A stretch of 64,000 bases of DNA. Origin: Paralithodes platypus. Its lineage: Eukaryota; Arthropoda; Malacostraca; Decapoda; Lithodidae. The stretch spans positions 38,685,039 through 38,749,038 of the forward strand of contig CM064518.1 in assembly GCA_032716605.1 (NCBI GenBank). Reading direction: 5' to 3'. Both the position numbers and the translations under genes were made by a program. The number at the start of each line of letters is the position of its first letter. Position 1 is the first letter of the stretch. This document shows positions 51,458 to 64,000 of this stretch, piece by piece. Below the pieces are notes generated by a model, which saw only the letters and a list, made by a program, of their open reading frames with translations, was not told the DNA's origin and did no database searches.

Positions 51458-54145
51458 CTGCTCCCTACTTAAATAAATTAAAGTGACCAAATGCTTCGTA
51501 GTTTACAGCCAGTTAGGAATTCAGAAATGTCGAGCAGTCAGAGTTAACAATAACACATTTGCATTCGCTAGTTTAAATGCGGTTTCGAATACGGTTTGAT
51601 TTGACGAAAATAATGTTTCTCTGGCAATGACCCACTCAGTCCAAGGGCTCAGTACGATTGGTGACTCTGGTAAGAGGAAGAGGAAGAGTGAAATTGACAC
51701 AGTATGAGCGTTGCAATATATCCTAACATTCAAAGGGTTAATCGATTACGTTATACAAGTTCAGAGGAAGTAAAGCTGTTGTTATTATAAAAAGGAAGGG
51801 TTATGAAATATCACGGACAAAATGTATAGGCTAAGTAAGATTATATACAAGAATGTAATGGAGAATAATGACTCTGTACGCAGGTGCAAAGGATATTGTG
51901 TTGGCAATATATCAAACGGTATACAACAAATGTCCAAATCGCACAATCCAAACATTCAAACAATACCGTCTACAGAATGTATCTGTCCTCCCTTGTAAAC
52001 GGTTAATAGTTTCGGCGGATCCGTCAATAAGGCGGCTAAAGTGAGTGAGATCTGAGCTGACCTGCCTACCACAAATTCTGATGAAGTCACTCATCACAAA
52101 CCATCAGGAATTCAAGGTTAGAATTTCAGCGTTTTAATAAATTTAATATCCATTTTATAAGAAATCGATGACATAATTTCGTTCCTTTATTATCCACAGA
52201 TATATGCGCAAGCCTAAATTTTATTGATGAAATACATGTGTTTGCTGTGAGAGATTAAAAATAATTGTATATTATATTTTTACTAACATTACCTAGTCTC
52301 CCCCCCTCCCCGACTCCTTGGCACGAACGCTCATCGACCAAAAGGAAGCAACGAGCATCAGACTTATTAGATAGATATTGGTGTCCCAGTCTGCTCTGAA
52401 ATCTCGCAATACAATATATTTACAATCGATTATTGTATTATGTATTAGTTGTTCCGTATTTGTAATTTTAGCTGTTAAACATATGACTTTAAGCTGTCTC
52501 CGGCTATGCTATTAAAGGTTAGGCTTTGTTAGCCTAATAAGCTTGAAATAATGTTTGCACACATCAGCTATTAATAAATAGTAAATTTCACTTTAAAATT
52601 TTCCACTAGTCACATAAAAGGCTAAATTAGAAACATACATTTGTTTCTTACCTTAGTATTCGAGTCACCAAATAATGTAACAGAACAGTACGATGGAACA
52701 TCAATAATTCGTGAGTACCATATACCAAAAATGAAACCTAACATTTTAGAAACAAATATGTTTGGAGTCGCAAAACTGCTTGAGAAATGGAGGGAAGGCA
52801 TGGGCAAGAAATCGTGAAAGATGAGGTCTTCAAGGATTTATCGGGACGAAGAAAGGAAAGAAGGAAAATGATTATATGTTAGGTGTGAGAGAGGTAGTAT
52901 GATCCCAACTTTTATGGATGGTATCAAGTATAAATAATGATGAAAGCTCTCAGATCCCACACGAACAAATACCAGAAATAAATCTGTGAAATCGAGCTCG
53001 CTGTTGTCATCACACCGTCAAACAATAACACTTGTCGGTAGGTAAAGTTTTTTGTATGGAATATAGTTTTAATCTCTCTCTCTCTCTCTCTCGCCAGCTT
53101 TATACCGGTACATCTTTAATTTATTGTATACCTTTCTTATATTATTGGATATGATTGAACAATAACATAAAATAAACATCTGAACCAAATTTCTGAAGAT
53201 AACTTTTCTAAAAGAAGCTGTCCAGATGACAGGTGGAAGGAAGCCACCATTACCTTACCATCCCACAGGAACTCCACTCATCTATCTGACACCCACACCT
53301 TCCATTGTCTAATAAGAAACTATACTGTATATCAACCCACTGGACCCCAAGCGATTTAATAATATATGACACTCCAGGAACAGCCAAATTTCCTTTGTTT
53401 TTCTGAAAACACATGGGATGGGTCAGTAATGAAGGAAAAACAACATAAAACCGCTTACCTAAGTTATTTGGGAGTCTTTTTTCGTTTCTTTCATAACTTT
53501 CGTAATTTCACTTACACTTGCCTGATGCAATGCAGGTCGTCTGGGATCAATTTCAGTATCAGTCCTTCCCCTCTCCCTTCAAATGTTTTCTTCTTATCTG
53601 TTTAATCGGAACATTCGCCTGATCTCTTAATTATTTTTCCCCTTTAATCCACTACGCAAACTGTTTCCCTGTTTCTAATCTACTCCTCCCCTCGTGTCAA
53701 AATATCTTGGGTTACTTGCAGGTGAAGCTCGGTGTTGATAAAGGCAGTGACTCACGCTATTCTTCCTTTGACAGATTCACTAACAGTGGGCTGTATCACA
53801 CATATTTTCCATTAGGGCACACACAGTTATTCTTTCATAAAGACATACATTCATACAAATATATGCACGTTTAATATAGACATTGAAACACAAATCTATT
53901 AATTACACACAATACACACTTGAAAAGTTAGTACACTCTTGCCTTACACTGTTTCACACACACAAACCATTGTAATCACAAGTATATACATATATACTGT
54001 ATACACATGTATCATTATCATACCTAACGCCCCCCCCCACCCCCACCCCCACACACACACAATATTCTATTCAGTTTAGGAATTTCATATCGTGATCAGC
54101 TTTTCAAGGGCTTAGCTTTTAAATATAGAGATGGCTCTCCATAGA
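51453..54145. other. Spacer, no gene recognised
   Basis: (TC)n at 53073-53092, a C-run near 54030-54037, and (AC)n at about 54048-54061. The frames here (51521-51733, 52622-52807, 53366-53605) carry no motif I know. Confidence 0.45.
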
Positions 54146-54149
54146 GTGA

Positions 54150-55979
54150 TGTGACGCCTGCAGCTCAGCAGAACGCCACGTGGGCTCAGCCACTCGCTTG
54201 GCCACTCACTAACACTCGCCAGGGCAATGTATTTGGCTACAGTCTATCTACAATGTTGCACTTTCTTTCTTGTGAATCGTCATGTCACAGGCAGTATAGA
54301 AGTGGTCTTTGTTTTCGCCTGTGACAAGGGATTATATTTTATATCATAAATATAATATGTGAGTTGAACATGAAATGCATTGTAGTGAAGGAAGGAGAGA
54401 GAGCGAGCGGGCAGTGAGACGGTAGTTTTTACTCCTCCCTCCTCCCTCGAGGAGTCCCTCGCTCACCTGATATTTCTCTCGGTTTTGGTTGGCTGGTGGT
54501 TCCTGGCGCCTTCTGCAGGCCTGCTGCCGGGTGACGTAGCGGCCTGTGATTGGCTGACCACCGTGCCTTTGTGTGTGATCCTGGAGGGGTCCAGCAGAGC
54601 TATTCTCCTCAGAGCTTGCCTGACTAGCATACCCTTGACATGTCCCTTGCCCCCCTGTCTCCCGACTTCTACCTATAGAGCACTTTCTCTCTCTCTCAAC
54701 TTCTTACCTCTCATTCTTCCTATCTATTTAATATCATAACTCCCCTTTGGTTCTCTACGATTTTATATATCGTCCATCGTATTATATGCGGAAACTCTCA
54801 GATAATATAATATGTTTAGATAGGCATTTTGGAGGGTTTACCATTTTGTCTGTAGAGGTTCGACACACTCACGGTGTCTCCCTGCCTGGTTTTTGGCTGT
54901 CTGCTGGGTTATCTAATGCTAGACTGGGATGAGGCTATTGTTGTTGTGATTTCCGATGTGTACCAGAGTTTGTTGAACTCGTACAATCGCAACGGATACT
55001 TGGGAAGCCTAGGTGGTCTTTCTGACTGTGTACCTTGTGAGTTTAGCATTGTGTTGCGAGTGAGGGCTTTTACCTCTGCCACCCAACACTGTGCTAACTC
55101 AGTTTGCTTTGACTTTAGGAGGGTCGCCAGGAGAGAACCAGATATTAGCGATCTGGATATCTCAAGAGAGCACCCCGTCAATTAACGTAATTTGGCCGCA
55201 CAGTCTTAAGGACCTCGCTAGGCTACGAGCCGCTTGCTCAGCCATTGTTTCCTAGCCTACGACATCCCAGCTAGACTTTATTAGCCTAGCAGATACCCGT
55301 TTAGAATTATAAACTCTTATGTTATGTATGCAGCATTCTTATTCACGTTGACCGTAATCCTTGGTTGTTGTTGAGTTGCATAACCTGAGCAGGTTTTTTT
55401 GAGTTGCCTGACGAAGGACTTCTTTTGTTGTTGGAGATAATACTAGTGTGCATTTATCGTTATTCCCGTGTTAGTTGACACTGTCTGTCTCTACACTTGT
55501 CCTATATTGACCCTGCTTTATATAACAGTTCAAAATCCGATACGATCATCTTACCCCAGCATCAGACTTTCTTCAGAAGATTCCTGCTCGATGCTTTGGG
55601 ACTTTCGTTTACTTTCTTTAGTATAGGAGTGACAGTTCATTATTGTTTAGAGTAACTTTAAATATACCTTCTTCTAGTTTGCATTAAATCATTGCAGTGA
55701 TTTAATTAAGGTCTCTATCTTTTACTAGTATATCTTATTAACGTAATTGTATGTTGTTGTGATCAGGCTGTATCAGAGATCATCAGCCTGTAGTGGTAGT
55801 GCACTTATACTGAGTTATAGGATACCCCGTTATCGCAGATTTAACTCTGGAGAGTATAGGTGTTTTTGTGCGCCGGCATTATAAGTTCAGGGGTTGGATC
55901 TAGTGTTACCGTTGTGGCTGTGTGCTTTCCTAGTTCAATGATTAAGAGCCCTTGTTTTATACGAGCTCCGGTCGTAACA
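54150..55979 (+). mobile_element. Solo LTR copy 2, uninterrupted (1830 bp)
   Basis: It starts TGTGACGCC and ends GGTCGTAACA, bounded by GTGA at 54146-54149 and 55980-55983 (4-bp target duplication). It is collinear with the split copy at 18456-24770. It contains inverted CCAAT (tgtgattggc, about 54546), a CT-rich stretch (54687-54697) and the conserved 3' blocks 'gataccccgttatc' and 'ttaactctggag'. No gag-pol lies on either side, so it is a solo LTR, presumably left by LTR-LTR recombination. Gypsy-type affiliation is inferred from the ends and duplication length. The frames at 54485-55185 are not supported. Confidence 0.8.
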
Positions 55980-55983
55980 GTGA

Positions 55984-57684
55984 ATACAAATCGTTTGATT
56001 GTAGCTGGAATGAATACATACAGTATGTCATCACCTTGACACGGTGTAGGTGTATCTTTAGAGTTATGTCAGTCAGCCATTAAATAGCCTCGACCACATC
56101 AGCCTCCATTGACGGGGTTTCCCCTCAGTTAAAGGGACATTGTTGTTAGCGGGGGTGGCCGGTCAACGATTGTGTTTACTGTATTTGCATACTACTTAAC
56201 CAGGATTATCATATTTATTGTATTAATATGATTTTATTCTAGATGAGATGGCTTACTTTAATGTAACCAAAAGCTTTGTTTTATCCAGGGTACATGTACA
56301 TGTCTTGTTAGTAAGTAATTTTACTTTACTGTCGCTTGCTTGCATATCTGCTAAGTAATTTCACAGCCATTAACCAACATATAAACTCTGAACCTTAAGG
56401 TTACCCGATACACTTGTTAACTACAACACCACAGTCATCTTATTGACTAGCTTAAACACATAGGGCGGAATGAACATATGTTTGAAAGCAATTAGAGTAC
56501 TATTGGCTAAGTAGAGAAGCTTGCATAGTCAAGTACCTTCTATGATAATAATGGTACTCAACACATTACTGAATACAAATAATTAATCCAAGGAATTTTA
56601 CGACCAAATGTATATATTGAATTGATTTTCAAGGTTTGACATTACTTCAGTACAGACTAAACGATAACTAATAACGAACGTGTTCAGCTGTACAGACGTG
56701 GTTCATGATGTAAAATAGATGGCTACATTGTATATATATGTTGTGGCTATGCATATTTCATTCGAAAGAAACAATTATTATAACAATATGTATATGAATA
56801 ATATTTTATCCTTTGAATTACATCATAGCCTTCTATGTATATAATCGCACAATAATTAATTACTATATTTAGTAGTCTGTTATACTTACTGTATACGCTT
56901 ATTTAATATATTTCACCACCTTATCTAATATATGAATGCAATGTCTTTGAATTATATTATTTGTGCATAGACCAATATCAACAAAAACAATATCAACTTA
57001 ATTCATATGTGAAAGGAAGGTTGTCGATGAAGGTGAGAGGCATTGAATGGTGGCCGCTCAGTGTGCATATGTATGGTGTACACTGTACAGTAACTAGTTA
57101 AATTTCATACAGAGATAGAGAGGGAGGTGGGGGGGGGGGGTGACATTTAGGATAAATAATACTGGGATAACATTGACAATATATTGAAGTTGACTGTCGC
57201 CAATACAGTAAGTAAGACTATTTTTTCGTTGCAACTTTATGAAAAGCCAGACGACACTTCACTTGGCCTAGTGAAACACAGTTAATTTACTCCTGCTTAT
57301 TTTCCTTTGTAATCACCAGTGCATCGTCATAATTATTACTCTCACACCGATGACACACAACGACTACCTGAATGATGATACTTTCTTAGGGGTACTGTAC
57401 ATGGTTCTTCGTTCTTAATGCTTACTACTCGAACTATTGTAATTTGTATATGCTATATTGACTTAATCGAATTAATTAAGTATTCAATTCTAACCAGATG
57501 CCTTAACCTTGCCTACCTTTATGTTATTCATCTTAACGTTGTAGCATAACAAAATCTAGTCTAGGCTAACCTATATAAACCCAAACGAAGATTAATAAAA
57601 ATACCGGAATCTGGAACCCAATTTAACTTTACCTTAATTTGCCAAGGGAAGAGCATTCATCATCTCTTCTGACATTTTAATTAA
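55984..57684. other. AT-rich spacer
   Basis: A G-run of about 12 at 57129-57140. No gene or repeat copy recognised. Confidence 0.45.
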
Positions 57685-57866
57685 TTTCCATCTTCAACAA
57701 TTTGCCTTTTCGGTTTCCATCAGCCTGGATGTGGGCAGACACACCATCCTCCAGGCGCCCCTGCATCATAGTAATGCCAAATTTGTCCTGCACAGCGAGG
57801 ATGTCAATCAAGACTTTCCCATTTTTGCGGACGTACAAATCGACTGTGGTTTGGTTCAGCCTGCGT
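57685..57866 (-). CDS. Short open frame of unknown identity, protein-like composition
   Basis: The minus frame has about 60 codons after an upstream TAA: QTTVDLYVRKNGKVLIDIL, AVQDKFGITMMQGRLEDG and SAHIQADGNRKGKLLKMEIN, then TAA at about 57685. The alternation of hydrophobic and polar residues and the mixed composition look like a real beta-rich protein segment rather than repeat translation. No ATG sits at its start, and no good splice acceptor is obvious. It could be a terminal exon or a fragment of a processed pseudogene or transposon. The overlapping plus frames (57702-57995) look like its antisense shadow. Function unknown. Confidence 0.3.
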
Positions 57867-59229
57867 TATTCAGACCTAGTAAATTGTTTTCCGTTTTCGC
57901 CCACACTTCTCTCCACTCTCCTGTCTGTCTCACGTATCGAAGGTAGCGGCAGGAAAGGACTATACTCAGTTTCATTTCATCTGACGGCAAATTGAATCCC
58001 TTAGCAGCTAGTTTCTCGATACTTAATGGAAAAATATGAAACCACTATGTCTCTGCATCATATTAAGGCCAATTTTATATAATTAGCACCATGTATCACT
58101 ATTTTTTTTTAAATAACTGAGAAATTTCGATGGGAACTTTGCAATTTATCGTCAATTGCAAAGAAAGAGTATAGTATGCTTCAATTGCGAAGAACGTAGC
58201 GATATCACCAGAGAGAGTAATCCGTGTCCATGTCTTCGCGAAAATGTGATGCTTTACTCTACTGTATATACTGCTTCACTGTATTTGCTTATTACATTTT
58301 TGATTGTATGGCCATATGGTTGTGGGCAGGGAGGAGGAGGCATGTAGGCAAAGGTTGAGCCCATAGATCAATTGTATCCAGTTCAGAGCTACAACCTTAG
58401 ACAAAATTACCGCGACTGACATACAATTACAATGATATGCTAAATTTAACAATACCGGTATGATGCGGCGTAAACAAACAATATATACTATTATGGGAGA
58501 GCTTATATACCTTCTCTCTCTCTCACACACACACACACACAAGCACATACGTTACGCGCGCCCCTCTTGTTGACATAATCGTTGAGTGATGAGTCGTCCC
58601 AACACATAATGATGAAATGTTCCCACACCACCTGGATGATTAGCTTGGCTAAATGCTATAATATTTCCCTCGACACGACCGTTCTGGGATTTGCACGTAT
58701 ACTGGATACAACTCATGTATTCACCAAAATATGCATTTAGGTAGACTTAGAGATAGTGTTTCCCTCAAACTTCCTGTGTCTCCTTCCTTTGAGCTAGTAC
58801 CAGTTAATAGCAGTTTGCTGGGGGGACCAACATGATATAATACATATATAATCATATAAATGTTGGTTACATTATGCATGTTATCACTGTTGTACCATAC
58901 CTGATAATGCAGAAAATGTAATAGTCCAGCTCGTATAATGAGTTACAATTATTACTATTATAGCTTTCCTGATATTACATTCCTGTGGTAGTATGGCACT
59001 TGATGTTGCAGACTATGAATCTGCCATTTTGTTTACAATATACGTAGTAGTAGATATACAATTCAGAAATAAGAATAGACAATGCAAAGACAGACGAAAA
59101 TGCCCCCAAAATGAAAGTCTTACTTTCTCATTCCCTTAACCTATTAGTCCCATGCCTTCAAAATGGTCTGACCCATGACAGATACACATTGGCAGACTAG
59201 TGGAGGCTGGCGCCTACAGCCTCCTCCTC

Positions 59230-59232
<3 letters not shown>
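57867..59232. other. Spacer
   Basis: (TC)n then (AC)n at about 58512-58541. The frame at 58276-58548 is a translation of this. No gene. Confidence 0.45.

Positions 59233-59272
<40 letters not shown>
59233..59272. repeat. (AT)n microsatellite
   Basis: A pure AT array. It accounts for the Ile-Tyr run in the frame at 59200-59511. Confidence 0.95.
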
Positions 59273-59276
<4 letters not shown>

Positions 59277-59700
59277 TATCAGTAGAAGCGTAAAAGACAT
59301 GAAGCAGGCAACAGAAGACAAAGTAGGAGTGCTAACAGGGATGACTAAACAGTCCAGCTTTAAGCCAACACAAGACAGAGGGAAAGGGAGAATTAAGCCA
59401 ATGTTGAGGGAAAGATACGACTTTATGGAAGTACTGGGAGAGAGAAGGAAGGGAAACAAGAGACAGAGGCATGGACAGCAGGAAATCCGTGTAAGAAGGT
59501 CCGGATATTAAACATATAATGGAGGAATGGTGTTGCAAAATGACCAAGGGAGCGGAGAAGAGGAGAGGGAAACAATGAAGGAATATATAAATCAGTAAAA
59601 TATCAATGCGTTAAATACGAGAAGTACGACATTCGAATTTGCAAAAGGAGAAAACATTGGCTATACCAAAGCAAACATTGACTAAAGAAGCAATAATTAT
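59273..59700 (+). other. Lys/Arg-rich open frame downstream of (AT)n, unidentified
   Basis: After the AT array the plus frame encodes SVKDMKQATEDKVGVLTGMT, KQSSFKPTQDRGKGRIKPML and RERYDFMEVLGERRKGNKRQ before a stop at about 59509. Related-looking words continue in other frames (NTRSTTFEFAKGENIGYT). It could be a decayed retroelement ORF1 or the start of ORF2, but I cannot name a domain. Low confidence that it is or was coding. Confidence 0.25.
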
Positions 59701-61868
59701 TATATATTTTTTGAAGAAAAATCAATATTTCAGGTTAAGCTGTATGTTTGTTAGCATAATTTGAACTTACACACACACACACACACCCACACATTAACAG
59801 ATAGAGATATGAAGATTGGTATGACTTCAAGCTTCCTTGTTAACCGGTGTTTGATATGTTCTGTGACCTAATGGAAAGTGAGACTCACAAGAGAGGAAGT
59901 AGCCGACAGCAACACCAACAGCAATTACCTCAAACTTGCAGTAATTTACAACAACTTTTTCCCTTTCTATAAGTTTAATGAACGCACTGATAAAAAATGT
60001 ATGTAAGTATGTTGACTAATTTCATCTTATGATTCCATTGTCAGGCATATTAGCTTGCGGCCTCATCGTGTTATTTTGTACAGTTGAAACACTTCCTAAT
60101 GAGCTCAGCAATAACATTAATTTTAAAGTTGATGTAATAGTGTAATAAAATTCGAATCATCTTAATTTTGTAAATCATTTAGCTAAATTAACATAGTTCT
60201 GAATCAAGTATTTGTGCAATAATTACAAGTTAACCGTTATTAAAGTTTAACTACAAGTATTGTTCAAGAAATAGAGAAAGAGAGACGCTTAAATGTTCAG
60301 CGTAAAGATGTGAAAGGAAGAAATGCATTCACTTATCGTACACGATTAAACGAAATGTTGATTAATCACATTTAAATACAAATTACCTCGACCATTTTTG
60401 GAAATTTATTAAATATCTTGCAGCGTCAAATTAGTAATGCTGATTATAATCCTATCACTTTTCATGATCAATTTATTGATAAAGGTCTGACAACCAGATT
60501 AAAAACAAATATATATAGCTAACAGGTACTGTACAGTTACACGAAACAAATATACAAATAAAATCATAAACAATAAACCAGCCTGTGATCCCTACCTGAG
60601 AGAACCATACTGACATTATCTAATGACCTATGTTATCCGTATATATTGTTTTCAAATGTTTCAATTACCCAAGACAAAATGTAGGCAGAGGTACTCTTTT
60701 AGTTAGTAATATGTCCCAAGTACAACCATATTAAAAACTCATATACAGTACATCGTAGAAGAGATACAAGTAAGCTTGTAAGGATCAATTAATAGGTTGT
60801 TGCTTGTTTTTACTTCCGACTCCTTTGTACATAGTACTACTTTGTCCATAGAAACATTAATTTACCTAAAGGGAGAAAAGTTAATTAAGTTCTGGAGTTT
60901 CAAGAACTGAGAATTGCTCTATTTAGGTCTAACGACTTTTATGTTGGCAACCACAACAATCACTATCCCTAAACACAACCATAATCACGAATATTCCAAA
61001 CCAAAATAACATTTACGACTATCTGAATTACGACCGCAATCAACACCATTACTCTTTCAACCAGTATAATCACTATCCTAAATTACATCCACAAATTCTA
61101 GTATCCAGAGCTGTAACCACACTAAAACTACCATCACCACCCACCATCAAAGCTCAGCCAGGCAGGAACTAAAATGCCATCTTTCCCAACCACAACCAAT
61201 ATGGTCTGTATTTGCAGTTCCCTCTCTGCTCAGTCTCTAAAAAGACTTTGATTCAAAGATTTTACCCGATTACACATTTGCCAGATGATTTCGTATTCAG
61301 CTTTGGTTGTGAGCCAAGGAGATAGAGAGGTTGGGGAGAGGGGGGGGGGGGGGGGGGGAGGCTAAAATTATGTTTGCATTATCTTAAATTATATTTGGTG
61401 TGGATGAAACTGTTTGTGATGGAAACCGAAACGTGTTGTGATGTAAAAGTAAAGTTAATTCACCATTTGGTCTGCTAGATTCACTTTACGACCTAACTAT
61501 TGAGCTTTTGGTAGAAGTTCACTCCTGAACGTATGTTCAATAGAATACAAAAATAGTACAACTAATATTCTGTACACTCTGTATTGAAAAACATGCTTTC
61601 CACCTTTATTATCGCCTACTAATTTGAAAGGAATGTTAATTATTTGTGTTTACATCAGACTTTTCTCTATCAATCGGTTATCGTTACCAGTTTAGTTAAT
61701 TCTAGGATATACACACTTTGATTATCCATCATACCCCAGCTTTGACTGTGAAAGGTGTTTGGTGGATGATTAGAAATATGTTTGAAATTGATAATAATAG
61801 TAAACGAAAATCAAATTAAGAATTATATGTTTTATTTTTTCGTTAGTCGATATATTGAATCAAGGTAC
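59701..61868. other. Spacer with (AC)n and a G-run
   Basis: (AC)n at 59770-59792 and a G-run of about 18 at 61341-61358. No gene or repeat copy recognised. Confidence 0.45.
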
Positions 61869-62063
61869 GTAACCCTCTCCGTATTGTATGACGCATTCCT
61901 TTTCTGACGATTTTATTCAGCTTAGGAGGGGTATATAGCTCTCTAAGGGTTGATTGCGATCTTCTTTACCCTTGAAACTCTCACAGATTCATGCTAAAGT
62001 GTATAAAGTCGTCTAATGATAGCCAGAATAAACTGTCAAAATGCGTCATACTCCTCAAGGGGC
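61869..62063 (-). mobile_element. Diverged family II MITE-like element
   Basis: Starts 'gtaaccctctccgtattgtatgacgcatt' and ends 'aatgcgtcatactcctcaagggg', so the termini are inverted repeats over about 20 bp. The interior 'tgacgattttattcagcttagga' and 'gtcgtctaatgatagccagaata' match 31627-31844. The TTAA ends are lost. Confidence 0.6.
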
Positions 62064-63602
62064 AGCCACCTCCATGACGTTAAGTTCAATAAATAGTGTG
62101 TATGCCATTTGCTTGTGAAATTATTTGACTAATTTATCTTAGTATGATTATATAACACAAACCTATCATTATTATCAATAGCTAGAACACAAAGGTAGCA
62201 TTGGCAGTGTACTAGTGCAATAACAATGTTAATTTAATATTAACATTTAACACAATTTACTTTTAATACAATAATAGAGTTGAATACATAATTTATGATT
62301 AATGTTAAAGTTATCAATTTTAGTTTTTATAGATAAATTTAAAACATATTTAATCTAAAATAATATTTAATGCACCGAGATAAATGGGCAAACAATTACA
62401 CATACTTAATTTAGGAAATATCCTTTGAAAATGCCTTATGTGATATCAACATTAATCAATGGTTATTCACAGTGCACTATAATTACATTTGTGTTTAGTG
62501 GGAGTGAGGGTGAATGGGTAGGGGCACAATGAGACATGGGTAATGACTAATGAATCCTTTTACAAACCATAAGGGCCTGTATTTCTGTAAACATTATATT
62601 TAGGCTGCCACATAGCTTCGCCTTTGTATATCTTGGTCGGTAATCACCACCAGTATAAAGAGAAACTCGCACTAAAGAACTAACACAAAACGTTAAAGGG
62701 CCTGCCATCTATTTTCACCGAACATTTCCGTGCCCTCGCTCTCTTTACAACAGCGAGAATCTTTTGTTCAACTTTTCATATGGCGGGGGAAAGGGTTAGG
62801 ACTCTGAAAGGCTTTAAAAGGATAATTGTCAGCCAAGAGTAATGCGGAGGCAGTAAATTACTCTACACATGAATCATGACAAAGCATATCATCTATAGGC
62901 CTATTTATATATATATATTTATAGCTTTCATTAGAGGTGTTTGGTGTTGTGGTGAAATTAATAAAATATAAATACATACATGAATGAAAGGGAAACATAC
63001 TCAATAAACACAATATTCATGCACTCTACATTGTCTTTCATTCATTATAAGATTAAATATATTAGTATAACGATATATATAAAGAGTTTCGGTAGTATTC
63101 ACAAACTCACCCACGTTAACACTACTCCCAAATACTGACCCGAACTATCATAACACAATACATTACATGCCAACATAATACCCAGTGCTCCAGGAGGATC
63201 ATTTTAATCAGAAATTCGCCTTTCACATGTAAGAAGTCTGGCCTAAATGAAATTAAACCAACTGGTGGTAATCGAAGTACTATGAAACGTATGAAATCGT
63301 TGCTGACTTGATATGAAGCGTTAAGATAATGTTGACCCCTTTAATCTATATAGCCTACTATACTAGAACATAGCATAGCATAGGATAATATAACACATTA
63401 TAATTGACATCCTAAATCGAGCAAATACAGTTTATCCCAATTATTCTTATAAATTTTTAAAATTATGTTTATCATGATTAATAGTTACCCAATGCAATTC
63501 ATCATCCGCCTAAACTCAATAAGCTCAAGGGGTGACTTAACTTCCAACTGCGATATCTCTCAAGTTGTTGAAGTACTCTGTGAAAGTTTTGCGGGGGTGA
63601 CG
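62064..63602. other. AT-rich spacer, nothing recognised
   Basis: No gene, RNA or repeat copy recognised. Confidence 0.45.
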
Positions 63603-63917
63603 TTAAGTGGAAGTATTTGTTTTTTGTTTTTCCTCTGGACCCATTCTCCGTCATGTTTAGCCCAATTAGTTATGAGATTTTAAGACATTCACCCCATTAG
63701 TTTGACGATTTTAAGACCGTTTGCCCTATCTAGGTGTCTATGTTTTCCTAGTGAGTAATAGCGAGCCTGTAATTTATGAGGAACCGGCCTTTGGCCGTAA
63801 ATATTTTACACATTTATCTCGAAGGAAGGTCTTGGGGGTATTGTTCTTAAGCTTGATGGAGGTCTAGGTAGCAAACGAAAACAAGTATATGAACCGGTAA
63901 TACTAATAAAGAATTTG

Positions 63918-63981
<64 letters not shown>

Positions 63982-63992
63982 CTTCCCCTTAA
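63603..63992 (+). mobile_element. TTAA-ended MITE, family I, enlarged by (AT)n
   Basis: Ends TTAAGTGGAAGTA and ACTTCCCCTTAA. The body has 'catgtttag', 'aagacattcaccccattagtttgacgattttaagacc', a decayed GTGAGTAATAGCGAGCC, the hairpin CCGGCCTTTGGCCG (63784-63797), 'atttatctcgaaggaaggtcttg' and 'aagcttgatggaggtctag'. An AT array of about 60 bp (63919-63980) sits just inside the right end. Confidence 0.8.
63919..63980. repeat. (AT)n microsatellite inside a MITE
   Basis: A pure AT array adjacent to the right terminal inverted repeat. Confidence 0.95.
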
Positions 63993-64000
63993 GTGCCGGA

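Noticed and set aside
1..64000. CRISPR arrays, bacterial operons, integrons or phage
   Set aside because: No direct-repeat/spacer arrays, no ribosome-binding-site spaced genes, and abundant eukaryotic LINE, SINE and MITE content.

Overview
This window reads as non-coding, repeat-dominated nuclear DNA from an invertebrate animal. A decapod crustacean or a similar arthropod is my best guess. That is an inference from the very dense AG/CT, AC/GT and AT microsatellites, the AT-rich spacer, and the mixture of jockey-like, CR1/L2-like and RTE-like LINEs with tRNA-headed SINEs and many small inverted-repeat elements. I found no convincing host protein-coding gene. Nearly every long open frame is a retrotransposon, and most of the others are microsatellite or antisense artefacts.

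Layout. 1-18,400: AT-rich spacer holding an edge palindrome (1-66), TTAA-ended MITEs (865-1246, 2181-2395, 12066-12404), two stem-loop motifs (4721-4936), a Tc1/mariner relic (about 7060-7420), a 222-bp palindrome (8445-8666), a two-copy repeat with a dated 125-bp insertion (9405-10800), a decayed CR1-like LINE (12700-13560), a jockey-like 3' fragment (14310-14607) and a decayed reverse-transcriptase relic (16060-17560). 18,456-24,770: a solo LTR (TG...CA ends, 4-bp target duplication) split by two LINEs that meet 3' end to 3' end. The minus-strand one carries a long intact EN-RT reading frame (20277-23228). 26,000-33,650: jockey-like relics, a second young copy of the same CR1/L2-like LINE (28134-29707), an RTE-like LINE with a target duplication (30100-31121), two MITEs and RTE-like 3' fragments. 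33,700-41,100: palindromes, local duplications and three further MITE copies. 41,190-42,783: a jockey-like LINE. 44,600-51,450: three copies of a tRNA-derived SINE, two minisatellites, and a stack of CR1-like LINE 3' ends with an RTE-like insertion bounded by a perfect 15-bp target duplication. 54,150-55,979: a second, intact solo LTR of the same family. 57,685-57,866: one short unidentified reading frame. 61,869-64,000: a divergent MITE and a MITE swollen by an (AT)n array.

How the parts relate. The window records layered transposition: LTR, then LINEs inside it; CR1-like LINE, then RTE-like LINE inside its 3' UTR; repeat, then a short insertion with an empty-site comparator. The non-autonomous TTAA elements need a transposase that is not encoded here. 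All family names come from motifs I recognise by eye; no alignment or database search was run.
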